Below are positions 32,500 to 46,333 of a stretch of DNA of 64,000 nucleotides, piece by piece. The notes beneath the pieces are model-generated. The model did not search any database. It had not been told where the DNA came from and was given only the letters and a program-made list of their open reading frames with translations. Source of the stretch: Ceratopteris richardii (Eukaryota; Streptophyta; Polypodiopsida; Polypodiales; Pteridaceae); contig CM035407.1 in assembly GCA_020310875.1 (NCBI GenBank), positions 198,128,997-198,192,996 of the forward strand, read 5' to 3'. Every line of letters starts with the position of its first letter. Position 1 is the stretch's first letter. The translations under genes were made by a program, and so were the position numbers.

Positions 32500-34372
32500 C
32501 TAACTATATGCTGCTAAGATTATCACAATAAATAATGATAGGCTCTCGTACTTTGACACCTAAATCTGCAAGTAGCATTTCTAGACATGATGCCTCACAT
32601 GTGGCCATTGCAGCCCCTCTATACTCAGCCTCTGTACTCGACAAAGAAACAGTGGGTTGCTTCTTGCTGCTCCATGTAATAGCTACACTCCCAAGTGAGA
32701 ATAGAAAACCACTAGTAGATCTTCTATCTGGAATGCTACCAACCCAATCTGCATCGGTGTATCCATAAACGTGCAAATCTACACCAACTTCATAGAACAA
32801 TGCATAATCCAAAGTAGCACTCACTAATGTAGAGTTCGCCTCAAAGCATCCAAATGTGGCTTCTTGGGAACTTGCATAAACTGACTTTCAAGTCCAAGAG
32901 TGTAGCTAAGATCAAGCCTCATAATTGTGAGATATATCAAGCTTCCCACAATTTTCCTATACATAGTAGCATTTTCCAATGCTTCACTTGATTTAGTATC
33001 TAACTTCAAATTCTGATCTAATGGCATAGAAATTGGCTTACAATTAGCCACACCATACTTTTGCAACATATTCAAGGCATATTGCCTTTGTGACATCCAT
33101 ATACCTATTTTTGTATGAATAAACTCAATGCCCAAGAAATAGCACAACACACCAAGATCTTTCATGTCGAATTCCTGCATAAGAAGTTGCTCTACCTCTT
33201 TGTTGCTTTCTTCATTATCACCACCTACAATCAGGTCATCATCATAAATAGCCACAATCGTGATGCCATCATGAGGCTTCCTTGCATATAGTGAATGATC
33301 TGCATCACACATAGAAAACCCAATGCTGGTTAAGTAATCAACAATCCTTGCATGCCATGCACGAGGAGCTTGCTTCAGCCCATACAAAGCCTTTTGCAAC
33401 CTGCAAACATATTTTGGATGCTTTGAATCTTCATATTCCTTGTGACTGGTCCGTATATACTTCTTCCTATAACTCACCATGTAGGAAAGCATTCTTCACA
33501 TCCATCTGATGCAAAGTCCATCCATCTGCTGTAGCTAATGCAACATGTGTTCTCACAGTAGACATTTTAGCGATAGGTCTGAATGTTTCCTCATAATCAA
33601 TGCCATATGTCTCTGCATATCCTTTAGCTAGCAATGGTGCTCTATACCTGCTTATGCTACCATCAGCATTATGCTTTACCTTGTAAACCCACTTACAGCC
33701 TATGGGTTTCTTTCCCTATGGCAATGGGACCAGCTTCCATGTATTGTTCCCATAAAGTGCAACCATCTCCTCATCCATAGCTTTTTGCCAATCTTCATTT
33801 CCAATTGCATCTTCAAAACAAGAAGGTTCAACATCTTGTATTGCCGTTGTCATGTAGGCACAATGATGAGCCATATAACTCTCATACGTCAATCGTTGCA
33901 CTGAATTGCGAATCCTCCTAGATCTTCTTAGTACTGGTTCACTTCTCCTTGTATGATCTGCATGTGCCTTTCTTACTCCTGGAGTCTTCACAGAGGGCAA
34001 TCCAAGTTCCTCATCAAGACTCTTTTCTGAACCGCTAGTCTCCATCAACGTCTTCAAAACCTGCACATGTTTTACTACCTGCAGAAAGCTTTTCTTTACC
34101 TTCCTTGGATGTATTTGATGAATTATTTGGAGTGAAATTTCCATGCAATCTTCCACTCCATGGATTTGAATTGGAATTATTGCTTGGTGATGCATCCGGT
34201 CCACTCAAGACTTGCGATTCTATGCTTGATTTTTCAACATTTTCTTTGTTATTTGGTTCAAGATTCGGCCCTTCTTTGGTGTCTGCATGGAAGCTTGACA
34301 TTTCATCAAATACCACATCTCTGTTCACCTTCACCTCTCGTGTGAGTGGGTTATAACATTTATATCCCTTTT
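32500..34372 (-). pseudogene. C3 RT and RNase H region (decayed)
   Basis: RNase H (about 32500-32825) shows DADWVGSIPDRRSTSGFLF and SSKKQPTVSLSSTEAEYRGA, with the acidic catalytic pattern. RT (about 32825-33900) shows [15 protein letters not shown] and IAIYDDDLIVGG-type sequence around the DD box. Upstream is the low-complexity linker between integrase and RT. Broken in several places. Confidence 0.8.
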
Positions 34373-35395
34373 TGATGGAGAGTGTTAATCTCCAAAAGAA
34401 CAACCTACTCTTGAAATTAGAACACCTCTATATCAAGAGTAAGTCAAAACCTTCTCCAATTTTAGAAGATCAATACTCAATTATCAAGATTTTGAAAAAT
34501 CTGTGAAGATGATGACTCTACAGAAAGTCTACTGCACTTATCTTTCTCATTGACCTATCAATTGTGTAAAGTTTTTTATAAAACTTTGCACAAGGTGTCG
34601 CCTATAGATTGCACACCTTCTCCAAGTTGAATTACTCCAAAAGATTCAGTATAACTTGAGAAATGAACTCAACAAGTTACCTATGTCTAAACATGTCACC
34701 CTGTAGAGTCGACTTTGACACCTCCAACTTCTAAGACATGGTTCTCCAAGACTAGAACCCGTTTAAGCAAATGCTTTTAGCCACAAGTAGCTTACCTTCC
34801 AACTTAAATATTGAATGCTTGCTTGCTCAAAACTTTAAACTATAGAAGGAGAATTGATCAAAACATGGACTTCGAATGTTGCACCTCCTCCAACCTCTCT
34901 TCTTCCATTTACACATGTAAATGTTGCTACACTCAATTCTCTCAGCTTGATCATAATTAGAAGCTGAAAATTTGTACAGAGGTCAGTCACCTATAGACTT
35001 AGACTTGTACAAAAGCATTTCACAAAAGCTCTAGCACAGAAGGAGAAAACTCAGAAACATCGGGTGCAAATTTCTTTCATTTCTGGAGGAGTTTACAACT
35101 GAATGATGAGAGAGAGTTCAACTAACTTCTAAGATGTCTAATAACTCTTACAACTCTTGACTGCTCTATTCTCATGCTCTCTCATACTTGCCCTGACATT
35201 TTCCATAGTATATATAGACAAAAATTTACAAACTTATGACTAATCAAAGACATAAGTAAGCTGACTCTAAATTAATGTACATATGTGTACAACTCTTTAT
35301 CTTCTGAATATGAACTTCTTCCATGCTTCATAAGTTGGTCTTTTCTTCAGTCCTTGACTTCCAAAGCTTCAATTGTTGATTGCCTTGCACCAACA
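34373..35395 (-). repeat. C4 3' LTR
   Basis: Plus strand TGATGGAGAGTG to TGCACCAACA, 1,023 bases. It holds a TATATATA box near 35210. Confidence 0.9.
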
Positions 35396-35403
35396 GCTCC
35401 CCC

Positions 35404-38400
35404 TCAATCATCAATTGAGATTTTCTCTATCTTCTTTATGCCTGCCATGTCTTTGAACTTCTGTAGCTTTGGTCCATCCAAGCTTTTGGTAATCATATCA
35501 GCTATCTCATCTTTAGTTGAAGTGTGTATGACTTCAATCTCTTTGCCCATTACCTTCTCTCTTAGAAATTGATACTGAATCTCAATGTGTTTAGTCCTAG
35601 CATGAAACACAGGGTTAGCAACTAAATACAATGAACTCATGTTATCTCCATATATGATAGGTGTACTCTGTATAGTGTCAAAATTCTTCATCAAAGTCTT
35701 AACCCATATCACTTCCTTTGCAGCTTCAACCATGCCTTTGTACTCTACTTCTGTAGATGACAAAGCAACTGTGTGTTGCTTCTTTGAACACCAAGAGATT
35801 AACTTATCTCCCACATAACACATGTATCCATAGGTTGACCTTCTATCATCAGGATTACCTGCCCAATCTGCATCACTATATATTTTGATATTTGTATCTG
35901 ATGTAAAACCATAATACAAACCCTCTTTGAGTGTACCCTTAATGTACCTCAACACTCTTTGACCTGCAATCCAATGTTCTTTCCTAGGACAATGCATGAA
36001 TTGGGACAAAACTCCAACTGCATATGATAAATCAGGTGTAGTTAATGTAGCATAGATAAGACTACCAACCAAACTCTGATATAGCTTCATATCCTTGAAT
36101 TCTTCTCCACCATATCTGCTCAATTTGTGATTCATCTCCATGCCCAAGAAATATGACAAGTCTCTCAAATCACTGATTTTGAACTCTTTCTCCATTTGCT
36201 TCTTTAGGCTTTGAATGCCTTTCTCATCTGAACCTTTCTCATATGCACATATAAATGAACCCACCATCACTTGCTTTAACAAGCAAGCTACTATCTGCCT
36301 TAGATACTTGAAATCCAAGTTCTTTCAAGAACTTTACAAGTCTATAATTCCATGCCCTTGGGGCCTGCTTCAACCCATACAAAGCTCTCTTGAGCTTACA
36401 TACATGACCTGGATACCTTCCATCTCTGAATCCTTGAGGTTGCTCCATGAAAACATCATCTGAAATGTAACCATTTAAAAAAGCATTCTTCACATCTAAT
36501 TGACATAATTTCCAACCTTTACATGCAGCAATGGCTATGAGTGTCCTCATCCTTGTCATCTTTGCCACAGGACTATAAGTCTCATTATAATCAATACCAT
36601 ATGTTTGAGCAAACCCTTTTACAACAAGTCTAGCTTTGTACCTACACTTCCATCTGCAAATCTCTTTGTTTTGTAGACCCACTTGCATCCAATGATTTTC
36701 TGACTATTTGGTTTAGAAACCAAATCCCATGTCTGATTCTCCATCAATGCATCATATTCTTCCTGCATAGCTTTCTCCCAATTTTCCTTACCTTTTGCCT
36801 CTTCATATGTAGAAGGGTCTTCATCTGCCTTTATCATGTAAGCATAATCTTTGGTAGCCAAAAAAGAGGTATCATAGCTATACTTTGCAGGTTGCCACTT
36901 GTGTCTTGATGACCTTCTAAGTTCTCCACTCCTTGAGGTTTCTGGTTCTTCACACTCAGGATCAAATCTTGGCATTTCTTCAACTTCAACCTGCACTTCA
37001 TTATTCTCCTCTTCATCAAATATCTGAACCTTTGATTTACCCTTCTTTTGACTCACAACTTCTTCATCACCTGTATTAATATTGATTGTACCTGCATACC
37101 AAGTACCTTGCTCATCAAATGTAACATCCTTAGACACAATGAATTGCTTTGTGGATGGGCCCCACAATCTATAACCCATCTGCTTGTCATCATAACCAAT
37201 GAACACATACTTTTCAGCTTTAGGTTCCAATTTGTGTCTTAATTGTGATGGCACATATGCATATGCCAAACATCCAAATACTTTGCAATGATCCAAGGTA
37301 GGTCTCTTACCCCACCATGCCTCATATGGTGTCATACCTTGCAAGGCTTTACATGGTAACCTATTAACCAAATAAGTAGCTGTATTTACAGCCTCAGCCC
37401 ACAAATAATTTGGGCAATTTTTCTCCTTCATCATTGACCTTGCAAACTCAACAAGAGTTCTATTTCTTCTCTCTGCTACACCATTTTGTTGAGGAGAGTA
37501 CCTGCAAGTGATTTCCCTTTTTATACCTGCATTCCATAAGTAATCACTGAACTCTTTAGAAAAACCCCTCCATCTGACCTTAGTCTTTTCAATTTATGAC
37601 CTGTAATTCTCTCTGCATACACATGATAGTGTTTGAATGTGTTGAATACTTCTGAATTATCTTTGATCACATATATAGTGATCCATCTAGTAGCATCATC
37701 AACATAAATCACATAATACCTTGAACCATTGATATTGAAATCCTTTGATGGTCCCCACACATCTGTGTGTACCAACTCAAGCTTCTCTGAATACATGAAA
37801 CCATGCTTGGAGTAAGATTGCTTATGAGCCTTACCTAATTGACATGCCTCACATCTGTATGCCATATGTTGACCTGCAACATTAGGCAATCCAAGCATTG
37901 AACCATTGCTAATCATATCTTTGATACCTCTTTCATTAAAGTGTCCAAGCCTCTTGTGCCAAAGATCTAACTCAGAGATCTTATGTCCTCCATAAGTGAA
38001 CAGGGCATGACCAACATTACCTTGAATCTTCAATGTGAACAACCTTCCTTCTTTTTTTCCTAAAACAATTTGTTTATACCCATTGCTAGGGTCTTCCACA
38101 AACACTCCTTCATTAGTAAATCTAACTTCATAACCTTTTTCAACAATTTGTCCTACACTTATCAGATTCTTAGGAATTGTAGGAGCATACAAGACCTTAC
38201 TCAATAAGGTGCTACCATCCTTAGCCTTCACTGATCCAATTGACTTCACATTGTGCTTTGTATTGTCACCTGTTTGAACAACATGATTAGATACCTTATT
38301 TTCCAAATCAGTCATCAACGCTATGTTACCACTCAGGTGATTGCTACACCCTGAATCAATATAGAAGACTCTTTGGTCTTCACTTTGCCTTTCACAAGTT

Positions 38401-39434
38401 GCATTCATTATCAATGTTGAATCCTCCTTCTGATCTGAAGCATAATTGTAGTAGGTATTATTGTATTGTTGACTTTGGAATCCTCTACCTGCATTTCTTC
38501 CAAAGTAACCGCTACTACCTCTACCTCTGAAATTACCTCTTTGATTTCTGCCACCTCTTCCTCTTGAATTAAAATTCTCATTATATCCACCATTACTCTG
38601 ATTATTATGTGAACAATCATTAGCTAAATGATTTGTCTTACCACAAATCCAACAAGCTTTGACTCCATCTTTATTATTCCTGCCTCTTCCTCTACCTTTA
38701 CAACCTCCTCTTCCTCTTAGGAAGTTGGCTTGACTAGTTGTGCCTTCATCTTCATTTGCTTGTTGCTTCCCTTTGCTATTTTTCTTCTTATCCTTTGAGT
38801 ACATTGCATGACCTGTACTCTTGTCACCTTCACCTTTGAAATCCTGCTCAAAGGTTAACATATGTCCTAGCAATTGATTTAAGTCAGGAGTAAAATGATC
38901 AAGTGATAATTCAATAGACAAAATGAATGGCTTCCATTTGTCATCACCTCTCAAACCTGTAAGGACTTGCCTTAACAATTTATCCTCCTCAATGTCTTCA
39001 TCAACAGCTCCTAATGCATATGCAATGTCCTTCATTCTGGTTACATAATCTGAGATGGATTGAGAGGCCTTCTTCTTGAATGTAGTAAATTCTGCCCACA
39101 AGGATGCCTTCCTAGACTTTGTGGTATTTTGGAAATGCTCCTCCAAAGCATTCCATATATTACTTGCACTTTCAAGACCTCTAATATGAGGTACCAAGTA
39201 GTCATTGACTGCCATATAGATAATGCTCCTAGCTTGAGCATCTCTCTTCATACAATTCTTGAAATCTGACAATTCCTCCCTAGTTGGAACACTAGGATCT
39301 CTCAATTGTGGCTTTTCTTCTTCACCTGCTATGTAGGCTATCAAGTCTTTGCTCATTAGATGAGGTTCCATCCTCATAGACCATGCAGGATAGTTTTCTC
39401 TATCCAATTTCTCTATCTGAAGAGAATCTCCCAT
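35404..39434 (-). pseudogene. C4 gag-pol region (mostly readable, broken)
   Basis: Gag starts MGDSLQIEKLDRENYPAWSM at 39434 and carries a canonical zinc knuckle CWICGKTNHLANDC. Protease has FYIDSGCSNHL at about 38350. The integrase pre-domain reads LWHKRLGHFNERGIKDM, with a CEACQLGKAHK zinc segment, and the core has LVHTDVWG and YVDDATRW (about 37690-37770). The integrase C-terminal part includes KYVFIGYDDKQMGYRLWGP. RT (about 36240-36690) shows RYKARLVVKGFAQTYGIDYN and LCQLDVKNAFLNG. RNase H (about 35500-35900) shows DADWAGNPDDRRSTYGYMCY. This is a full set of copia domains in normal order. Treated as a fossil with about four breaks. Confidence 0.88.
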
Positions 39435-39643
39435 CTTTTCTTCACCTGTATATTGTATTCTTCAATCTTTATAAAGTATAAGGGTACCTTTACTTTGAAT
39501 GACACTCCTTTTGAATTCCTTGATGTCGTATGATCTCCTTCTCAAGCTTTTTCCTCAAGCTTTCACCTTTTGAACGTTTAAATGTTGAATTCTTTTCATC
39601 TGCAGCAGTCGGGACCCTCCTTCCTTCAATTCTGATGTTTCCT

Positions 39644-39655
39644 ACTCTGATACCA
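39644..39655 (-). promoter_or_regulatory. C4 primer-binding site (tRNA-Met)
   Basis: Minus strand TGGTATCAGAGT, one base inside the 5' LTR. It matches the usual copia initiator tRNA-Met primer. Confidence 0.9.
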
Positions 39656-39656
39656 C

Positions 39657-40334
39657 TGATGGAGAGTGTTAATCTCCAAAAGAACAACCTACTCTTGAAA
39701 TTAGAACACCTCTATATCAAGAGTAAGTCAAAACCTTCTCCAATTTTAGAAGATCAATACTCAATTATCAAGATTTTGAAAAATCTGTGAAGATGATGAC
39801 TCTACAGAAAGTCTGCTGCACTTATCTTTCTCATTGACCTATCAATTGTGTAAAGTTTTTGATAAAACTTTGCACAAGGTGTCGTCTATAGATTGCGCAC
39901 CTTCTCCAAGTTGAATTACTCCAAAAGATTTAGTATAACTTGAGAAATGAACTCAACAAGTTACCTATGTCTAAACCTGTCACCTTGTAGAGTCAACTTT
40001 GACACCTGCAACTTCTAAGACATGGTTCTCCAAGGTTAGAACCCGTTTAAGCAAATGCTTTTAGCCACAAGTAGCTTACCTTCCAACTTAAAGATTGAAT
40101 GCTTGCTTGCTCATGCTCTCTCATACTTGCCCCAACATTTTCCATAGTATATATAGACAAAAATTTACAAACTTATGACTAATCAAAGACATAAGTAAGC
40201 TGACTCTAAATTAATGTACATATGTATACAACTCTTTATCTTCTGAATATGAACTTCTTCCATGCTTCATAAGTTGGTCTTTTCTTTAGTCCTTGACTTC
40301 CAAAGCTTCAATTGTTGATTGCCCTGCACCAACA
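39657..40334 (-). repeat. C4 5' LTR
   Basis: Plus strand TGATGGAGAGTG to TGCACCAACA, 678 bases. A TATATATA box at 40148-40155 would serve as the promoter. Confidence 0.9.
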
Positions 40335-40339
40335 CTTTT

Positions 40340-42485
40340 GCTCAAGGAAGTATCCAATGAAGACACATTTTTTTGCTTTTGGATCAAGCTTTGTACTCAA
40401 CTCATCTGGAACATGTACATATGCAATACGACCAAAAACTTTCATATGTGATAAGTTTGGTTTTTTACCTGTGAACTTGTCTTCAGGTGTAACTTGATGT
40501 ACAACAATAGTCAGAGTTATGTTCATGATTTATACAGTAGTATGCACAGCTTTTGCCCTATAACAATGAGGAATATTCTTTTCAGCCATCAAGGCTCTTG
40601 CTATTTCTATAATAAGTCTATTTTTGCATTCAACAACACCCTTCTATTGTGGTGTGTACCTGCATGAAAACTGACGTCGAATTCCATGACTTTTAAGAAA
40701 ATTTTTGAACTCATTTGACATGTATTCACCTCCTCCATCAGATCTTAATGTCTGAATATACTTCACTATCTGTTTTTCTACCATAGCTTTAAAATTCTGG
40801 ATGTGAATGAATACCTCACTCTTCTCTTTCATGAAATATACCCACACTTTTTGTGTATGGTTATCACTGGAAGTAACATAAAACCTGTAGCCGCCCATAG
40901 ATGTGGGGTTTACAAGACCCCAAACATCTACATGTACTATTTCTAGCACATTCTCACTAACATGCTTGTCATGCGGAAGTGATGATCTTGACTATTTACC
41001 AAATTGACATGTTGCACATACCTTGCATTTTTGCCAAATCTCTATATCAGCAATAACACCTGCACCTTTTGTAAACATGGATGCATTCATTTGAGGAATT
41101 TTCACATTTAAGGTGAACATGCTGCCCACTTTGTTTCCTTTGGCAATCAATCGATCATCCTTTTTGTACTCTTCTACATATAACTCATCAACATTGAACC
41201 TGACTTGTAATGCGTGGTCAACCATTTGTCCAACAGAAACCAGATTCTTTGTTATATTTGGAACATGTAGCACATCAGTAAGATGTTTTACCTTCCCATC
41301 CTCCATAGACAATGCTATGTTTCATGTATGCTCGATAGGATATGATGTATCATCACCTAGTTTGACATATCCAAGAACTCACAATTTTTGCAAACTACTA
41401 AATCATTCTGCATTACTGGTCATGTGATTTGAGGCACCTGAATCAACATACCAGACATTACCATTCGATTTTGAATTATCAGAACACATCGTATTCATCA
41501 TATGATGTTGAACCATGAACAACTTCTAAGAATCATCTACACTTGTGGATGCATAATTGTTTTGTTGCCTTCTCTTATTTTGATTCTTCAACCTGCAATC
41601 ATCTTCAAAGTATCCAGGTTTACCACAATTCTAGTATCCTTTACTTTCATTACGTGAATCATTTCTTTGGAAGTTTTTGTGACCTCTTTGGCTCCCCCTG
41701 CCTCAAAACTGTCCTCTTCCTCCTGCATGATTTTGTTGTTGCCCTTCGTCTTGGTTATTGTGTCCTCTTCCACTGCCGAAGCCTCTGCCTCTGCCTCTAC
41801 CTCTTCCTCTTCTATAGTAGAACACCTACTAAGAACTCATTTTTCCTTGGGAGTTTGAGTCCTCACCAAGATTCTTTTCTTCAATAATCAGCATAGATAT
41901 CAGATCAGCAAAATTTGGAATATTTTCCCTGGTCTGTATAGAAGTTCTGAACTGCTTATATGTAGCTCCTAAACCACGAAGGCATACTTCCACCTTATCA
42001 TCATCATCTACATTCACTCCAATAGATGCAAGTGACTCACATATGCATTTGATTTTCAAGGTGTAGTCACTTACCGACATGCTCTTCTTCTCCAATGTAT
42101 GCAGCTCGTTCTTGAGTTGCAATTTTCGTGCCTTTGTATTGGTCTCATACAATGTGACCAAACTATTCTAAGACTCTTTTGGAGTCTTGCCATCCTATAT
42201 GGGTCCAATCATGCTATCTTGTATGCTAACAGATAGCCAGTACATTACCTTTCATGCTCCTTCATTCCATTCCTCATATGCTCTTAACTGATCTGCAGTC
42301 TGATTCCTTTCCGGTAACTGTGGAGCATTTTCATTCTCTCCTTTGATGTACTTCCAGTAGCTTTTTCCCCTCAAGAAATTTATCATTCTGAATCTCCAAG
42401 CATGGAAATTGTTCTTGTCCAACTCATCGCTCATAAGCTGACTCATTTCATCTGTGTTTGCCATTTCTGCAGCAATTATCAACAC
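40340..42485 (-). pseudogene. C3 gag, protease and integrase region (decayed)
   Basis: Gag (42455 down to about 41830) starts MANTDEMSQLMSDELDKNNF and carries ETNTKARKLQLKNELHTLEK, the same gag family as C1. A Gly/Arg-rich knuckle region follows. The integrase pre-domain lies at about 40990-41310. The core (about 40640-40950) shows MLEIVHVDVWG and LRSDGGGEYMSNEF. The integrase tail KKCVFIGYFLEQ lies next to the C4 insertion. Fossil, several breaks. Confidence 0.8.
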
Positions 42486-42898
42486 TGCAAAACACTACAA
42501 GCAACACTTTTGCTTGAACATTGTTGCACTATGATGTGACAGTTTGATCTCAGAAAAACACAGTTTTTGTGTACCACTAGTACACGGAATTCCTTGAAAT
42601 TCTAGATCTAGAATATATGAGTGTTGCAAAACATGGTGCAAGTTACAGTTTTTGAAACTGACCTAGTTTTTCTATGGGTCTAACCTTGCGGGCTCGAAAC
42701 GAAGGTCGAGATGGCTCCGAAACTTTGATCCAATAAAAACAAGTGACCCTAAAGGGGTAACTCTCAAAACTATTTTGAGGTCTTCTGCCTTCACATCGAT
42801 TTTCCTAGCAAACAGAGGTTGTTTGTGAATCGCATTTTCTCCACGCCTTGCCATGTACTCTTCATTGGCGCCTTCTCCACGATCTCTCTAGAGCCACG

Positions 42899-42912
42899 CT
42901 GGCTCTCATACA
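42899..42912 (-). promoter_or_regulatory. C3 primer-binding site, degraded
   Basis: Minus strand TGTATGAGAGCCAG, close to the tRNA-Met primer site TGGTATCAGAGCCAG and one base inside the LTR. Confidence 0.65.
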
Positions 42913-42913
42913 T

Positions 42914-43292
42914 TGTCATGAGGAAGGAGATAAGGAAGAGAGCTCGCACACACACTCTGACTCTCAAGTAGAAGCACACACACAGATTGAGGCAAGGAAG
43001 AATGATCTTCTTCTCCTTCTTCTATTACATAAAAGAAATGTACAAGAATGACCTAAAAACAAAAATACAACAAGTGCAATATATAAAGTCGAGTACATAA
43101 GGAAAAACCTAATGTCCGTGAATGAGTGAACTGGCAAGAAACAAATGTGTCATCACTCTCAGTAGATAAATCTAATAAATCTCAATGAAGTATCTGTGAC
43201 ATATACTGGCATGACCGCTATACATGCCAGAGAAATAAAAAACTGATACGTGTCATCCTGGATCATCACATGTTGAGCTTGATATCTCGACA
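42914..43292 (-). repeat. C3 5' LTR
   Basis: Plus strand TGTCATGAGG to ATCTCGACA, 379 bases, aligned end to end with 31906-32286. Confidence 0.9.
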
Positions 43293-43339
43293 TTAAGTAT
43301 CTCAAAGGTACAATCAATGAAGGTATATTCTATCCTTAC

Positions 43340-43828
43340 TCTCTAGATTTGGATATCTGCAAAATCTATTTAGATGCACATTGGGTAGGAGCTAATGATG
43401 ATAAAGGAAGTACCTCTAGTTACTTAGCATTTTTAGGTTCAAAGCTAGTGTCATGGAGTTCCAAGAAACAACCAGCAGTTGCTTTATCCTCAAATGAAGA
43501 AGAGTACAGAGGTTTGACCATAACAACTCAAGAGGAAATATGGTTAATAGCATTGTATACAGATTTGGGACTTATGAGTTCCAAATCTCATATATTTAAA
43601 GATAATGTAAGCTCCATGCATCTAGCAGCAAACCCTATTTTCCATGCACTAACCAAACACATAGAGGTTCATTACCACTTCATCAAACAGAAGCTCATGG
43701 CAAAGGATATTGAAATTTCTTTTGTTCCAATTAAAATACAAGTAGCAGATATGATGACGAAGGCATTTGATGGAATAAAGCTTTGTAGATTTAAATCAAT
43801 GGTAGGTATTCAACCTATTAAAGAATGA
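43340..43828 (+). pseudogene. C2 RNase H region beyond the nested insertion
   Basis: Plus-strand frame with FLGSKLVSWSSKKQPAVALS, ANPIFHALTKHIEVHYHFIK and VADMMTKAFDGIKL, the C-terminal part of copia RNase H. It belongs to C2, whose first part ends at 31905. It is closely similar in kind to the RNase H of C5. Confidence 0.85.
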
Positions 43829-43863
43829 AGACTCAAGCATACTTAAGCTTGAACGGGAGCTAT

Positions 43864-45022
43864 TGGAACATCAAGCTTACACTATGTTGGAGGTGGATTT
43901 GATCCACATCAAAAGCTATAGCTTGGATTACATTGAAAGAATGTCCATTGAAGCATTCCTTTACCTATGCTCATTTACTATATTTTTTTAAAATATTTTT
44001 CATGGATCTTTTACCCTTGTAAAATTCTAGAGCTTTACACATGTAAAAGTAGAAAAAGAGAGCTAATCTTCCACAAATTTGAGGTGGTTTAGTTGCAATC
44101 AATGACTCAATCAATCACCTAAAAGTAGATCAAACTAGATCTTCACTTTTCCTAGATTGTAGGAAAGTGAATTGATTCCCTCCAAGAACTAACCCTTCCT
44201 TAATTTGAATTCAAAATCCCTTTGTAGAAGTCATGGAGCACTTCAAGATTCTATATAAAGACTTCAAATTATTTCGAGCAGTTTCTCCAGAAGGTACTAA
44301 ACCATCCCATCCTTTTGGAACTGGCCCAATTTCAGTCAACCCTTAGCCAACATTTACATTACATGAAGTAATATACATACACTTGTGGCCATCATTCTTT
44401 TTCTCCTTCATTTTTTTGCATCATCTTCTTCAACAATAGTAAGCTTGTAGAGGTTGTTGCTATCTCTAAAGAGCTCTAGATTCGATAAAAGAGGAATCAC
44501 TGGAAAGGTATTAGTTTCTTGTTTATTTGTAGATATTTCCAAAGTATTTGGTTTAGTAAATTGGAAGAAATATTAGTTTTTATGTCTCAGGGTCTATCTC
44601 TATGCATTCTTGAAAAATAGGAGGTAGCACTGTTGAGTGTCTAATTCATTCCAAAAGCATATTTTTCTTATTTCTTGTACCCTTGTGCATTCTATACAAT
44701 CAACCCTATGTGTATCACTCATCCAAAAGGATTGTTTCTAATTTTAATCATGATGGTCGCTATGAGCATTTGAAGTTGATTGTCTCATCCAAAGATAGTA
44801 AATTTTTGAGCTAGTCCATGCGCAAACCTATCTTTTCTGTATCCACTCTTTCTCCTTGATGATCCAAAGTACATAGTGCATTTTATTGCACCTATCGCAT
44901 GCATATAAGGTCTATTTGAGCCTCCATACGCTCAAGGGCTGGTCTTGTGCAGGTTGGTTGGACCAAACTTCCTCGCTTTGCAACTCACTTTTCTACCTCC
45001 TGCAAGCTTCTCCAAGTTCTTT
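43864..45022 (+). repeat. C2 3' LTR
   Basis: Starts TGGAACATCAAGC and aligns with 27947 onward, with an extra segment near 44230-44350. It ends near TCCAAGTTCTTT, just before a (TA)n tract. Confidence 0.75.
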
Positions 45023-45025
45023 GAG

Positions 45026-45845
<820 letters not shown>

Positions 45846-46333
45846 TGGAGAGTGAATCAACCTCTTCAAGTTGACATAAATTAGAGATGTTGATGCAAAA
45901 AGGAAGTAGAGCAAAGTAATGATCAAAACCCATTTGTATATTGCTCTAACATGATAGTACAAGTGTTTTTGATTCCTTATATAGGCTCTTCCATAGTCCA
46001 CAACTCACCTACAATGATTTGAAGCTGAGATTTCATGCAAGCAATATGGTTTTTTATGAGAATTAATTTTCCTATAATCAAGGAAAGGTGAGAATCAAGC
46101 TCAATAACTTGAAATTAGGTAGATTGATTCTTCAAACTACCAACTTACAGACTTTTAAAAGATTAAATTTCTAAGCTTTTACATGAATGAGAAAACCTTA
46201 TGAAATACCATGGGAAACCATGAATCTTTACATCACTAGAATTTGTAAGAGATAATTTAAGCACTATGGCTTACTTCAATGTTCGAATCGAACATGCCTT
46301 TATCAAGCATGGTTTCAACTTGATGATCTAACA
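45846..46333 (-). repeat. C5 probable 3' LTR
   Basis: Plus strand starts TGGAGAGTGAATC and ends GATCTAACA next to the polypurine tract at 46334. The outer end is a guess from the TG start and likeness to the C4 LTR start; there is no partner LTR. Confidence 0.45.

Larger units (their letters stand above)
34373..40334 (-). mobile_element. C4: Ty1/copia retrotransposon nested in C3 (youngest)
   Basis: Minus-strand element with LTRs at 34373-35395 (3') and 39657-40334 (5') and a perfect target repeat CTTTT at 34368-34372 and 40335-40339. The primer site TGGTATCAGAGT (minus strand 39655-39644) matches plant initiator tRNA-Met. The polypurine tract reads GATTGAGGGGGAGC at 35409-35396. The gag-pol region is largely continuous, with about four breaks. 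The two LTRs differ in length and at about 12 of 450 aligned positions by eye (near 3%), the lowest of the nested series, which agrees with its being the last to insert. Confidence 0.92.
31906..43292 (-). mobile_element. C3: Ty1/copia retrotransposon nested in C2, itself split by C4
   Basis: Minus-strand element with LTRs at 31906-32286 (3') and 42914-43292 (5') and a perfect 5-base target repeat TTAAG at 31901-31905 and 43293-43297 in C2. A tRNA-Met-like primer site (TGTATGAGAGCCAG, minus strand 42912-42899) lies one base inside the 5' LTR. It holds gag, protease, integrase, RT and RNase H in copia order, with C4 between integrase and RT. It is broken, with around ten breaks besides the insertion. 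The LTRs differ at about 22 of 380 positions by eye (near 6%), so it is younger than C2. Confidence 0.9.
27947..45022 (+). mobile_element. C2: Ty1/copia retrotransposon, split by nested C3 and C4
   Basis: Plus-strand copia element with a left LTR (27947 to about 28955), primer-like site, gag, protease, a shortened integrase region, RT and RNase H. Its 3' part, with polypurine tract (GAACGGGAGCTA at 43850-43861) and right LTR (43864 to about 45022), lies beyond the inserted element C3. It is broken, with about eight breaks besides the insertion. The LTRs differ at roughly 15% of the first 110 bases by eye, the oldest of the nested set. Its outer target repeat is not clear, and the right LTR end runs into a (TA)n tract. 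Confidence 0.85.
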
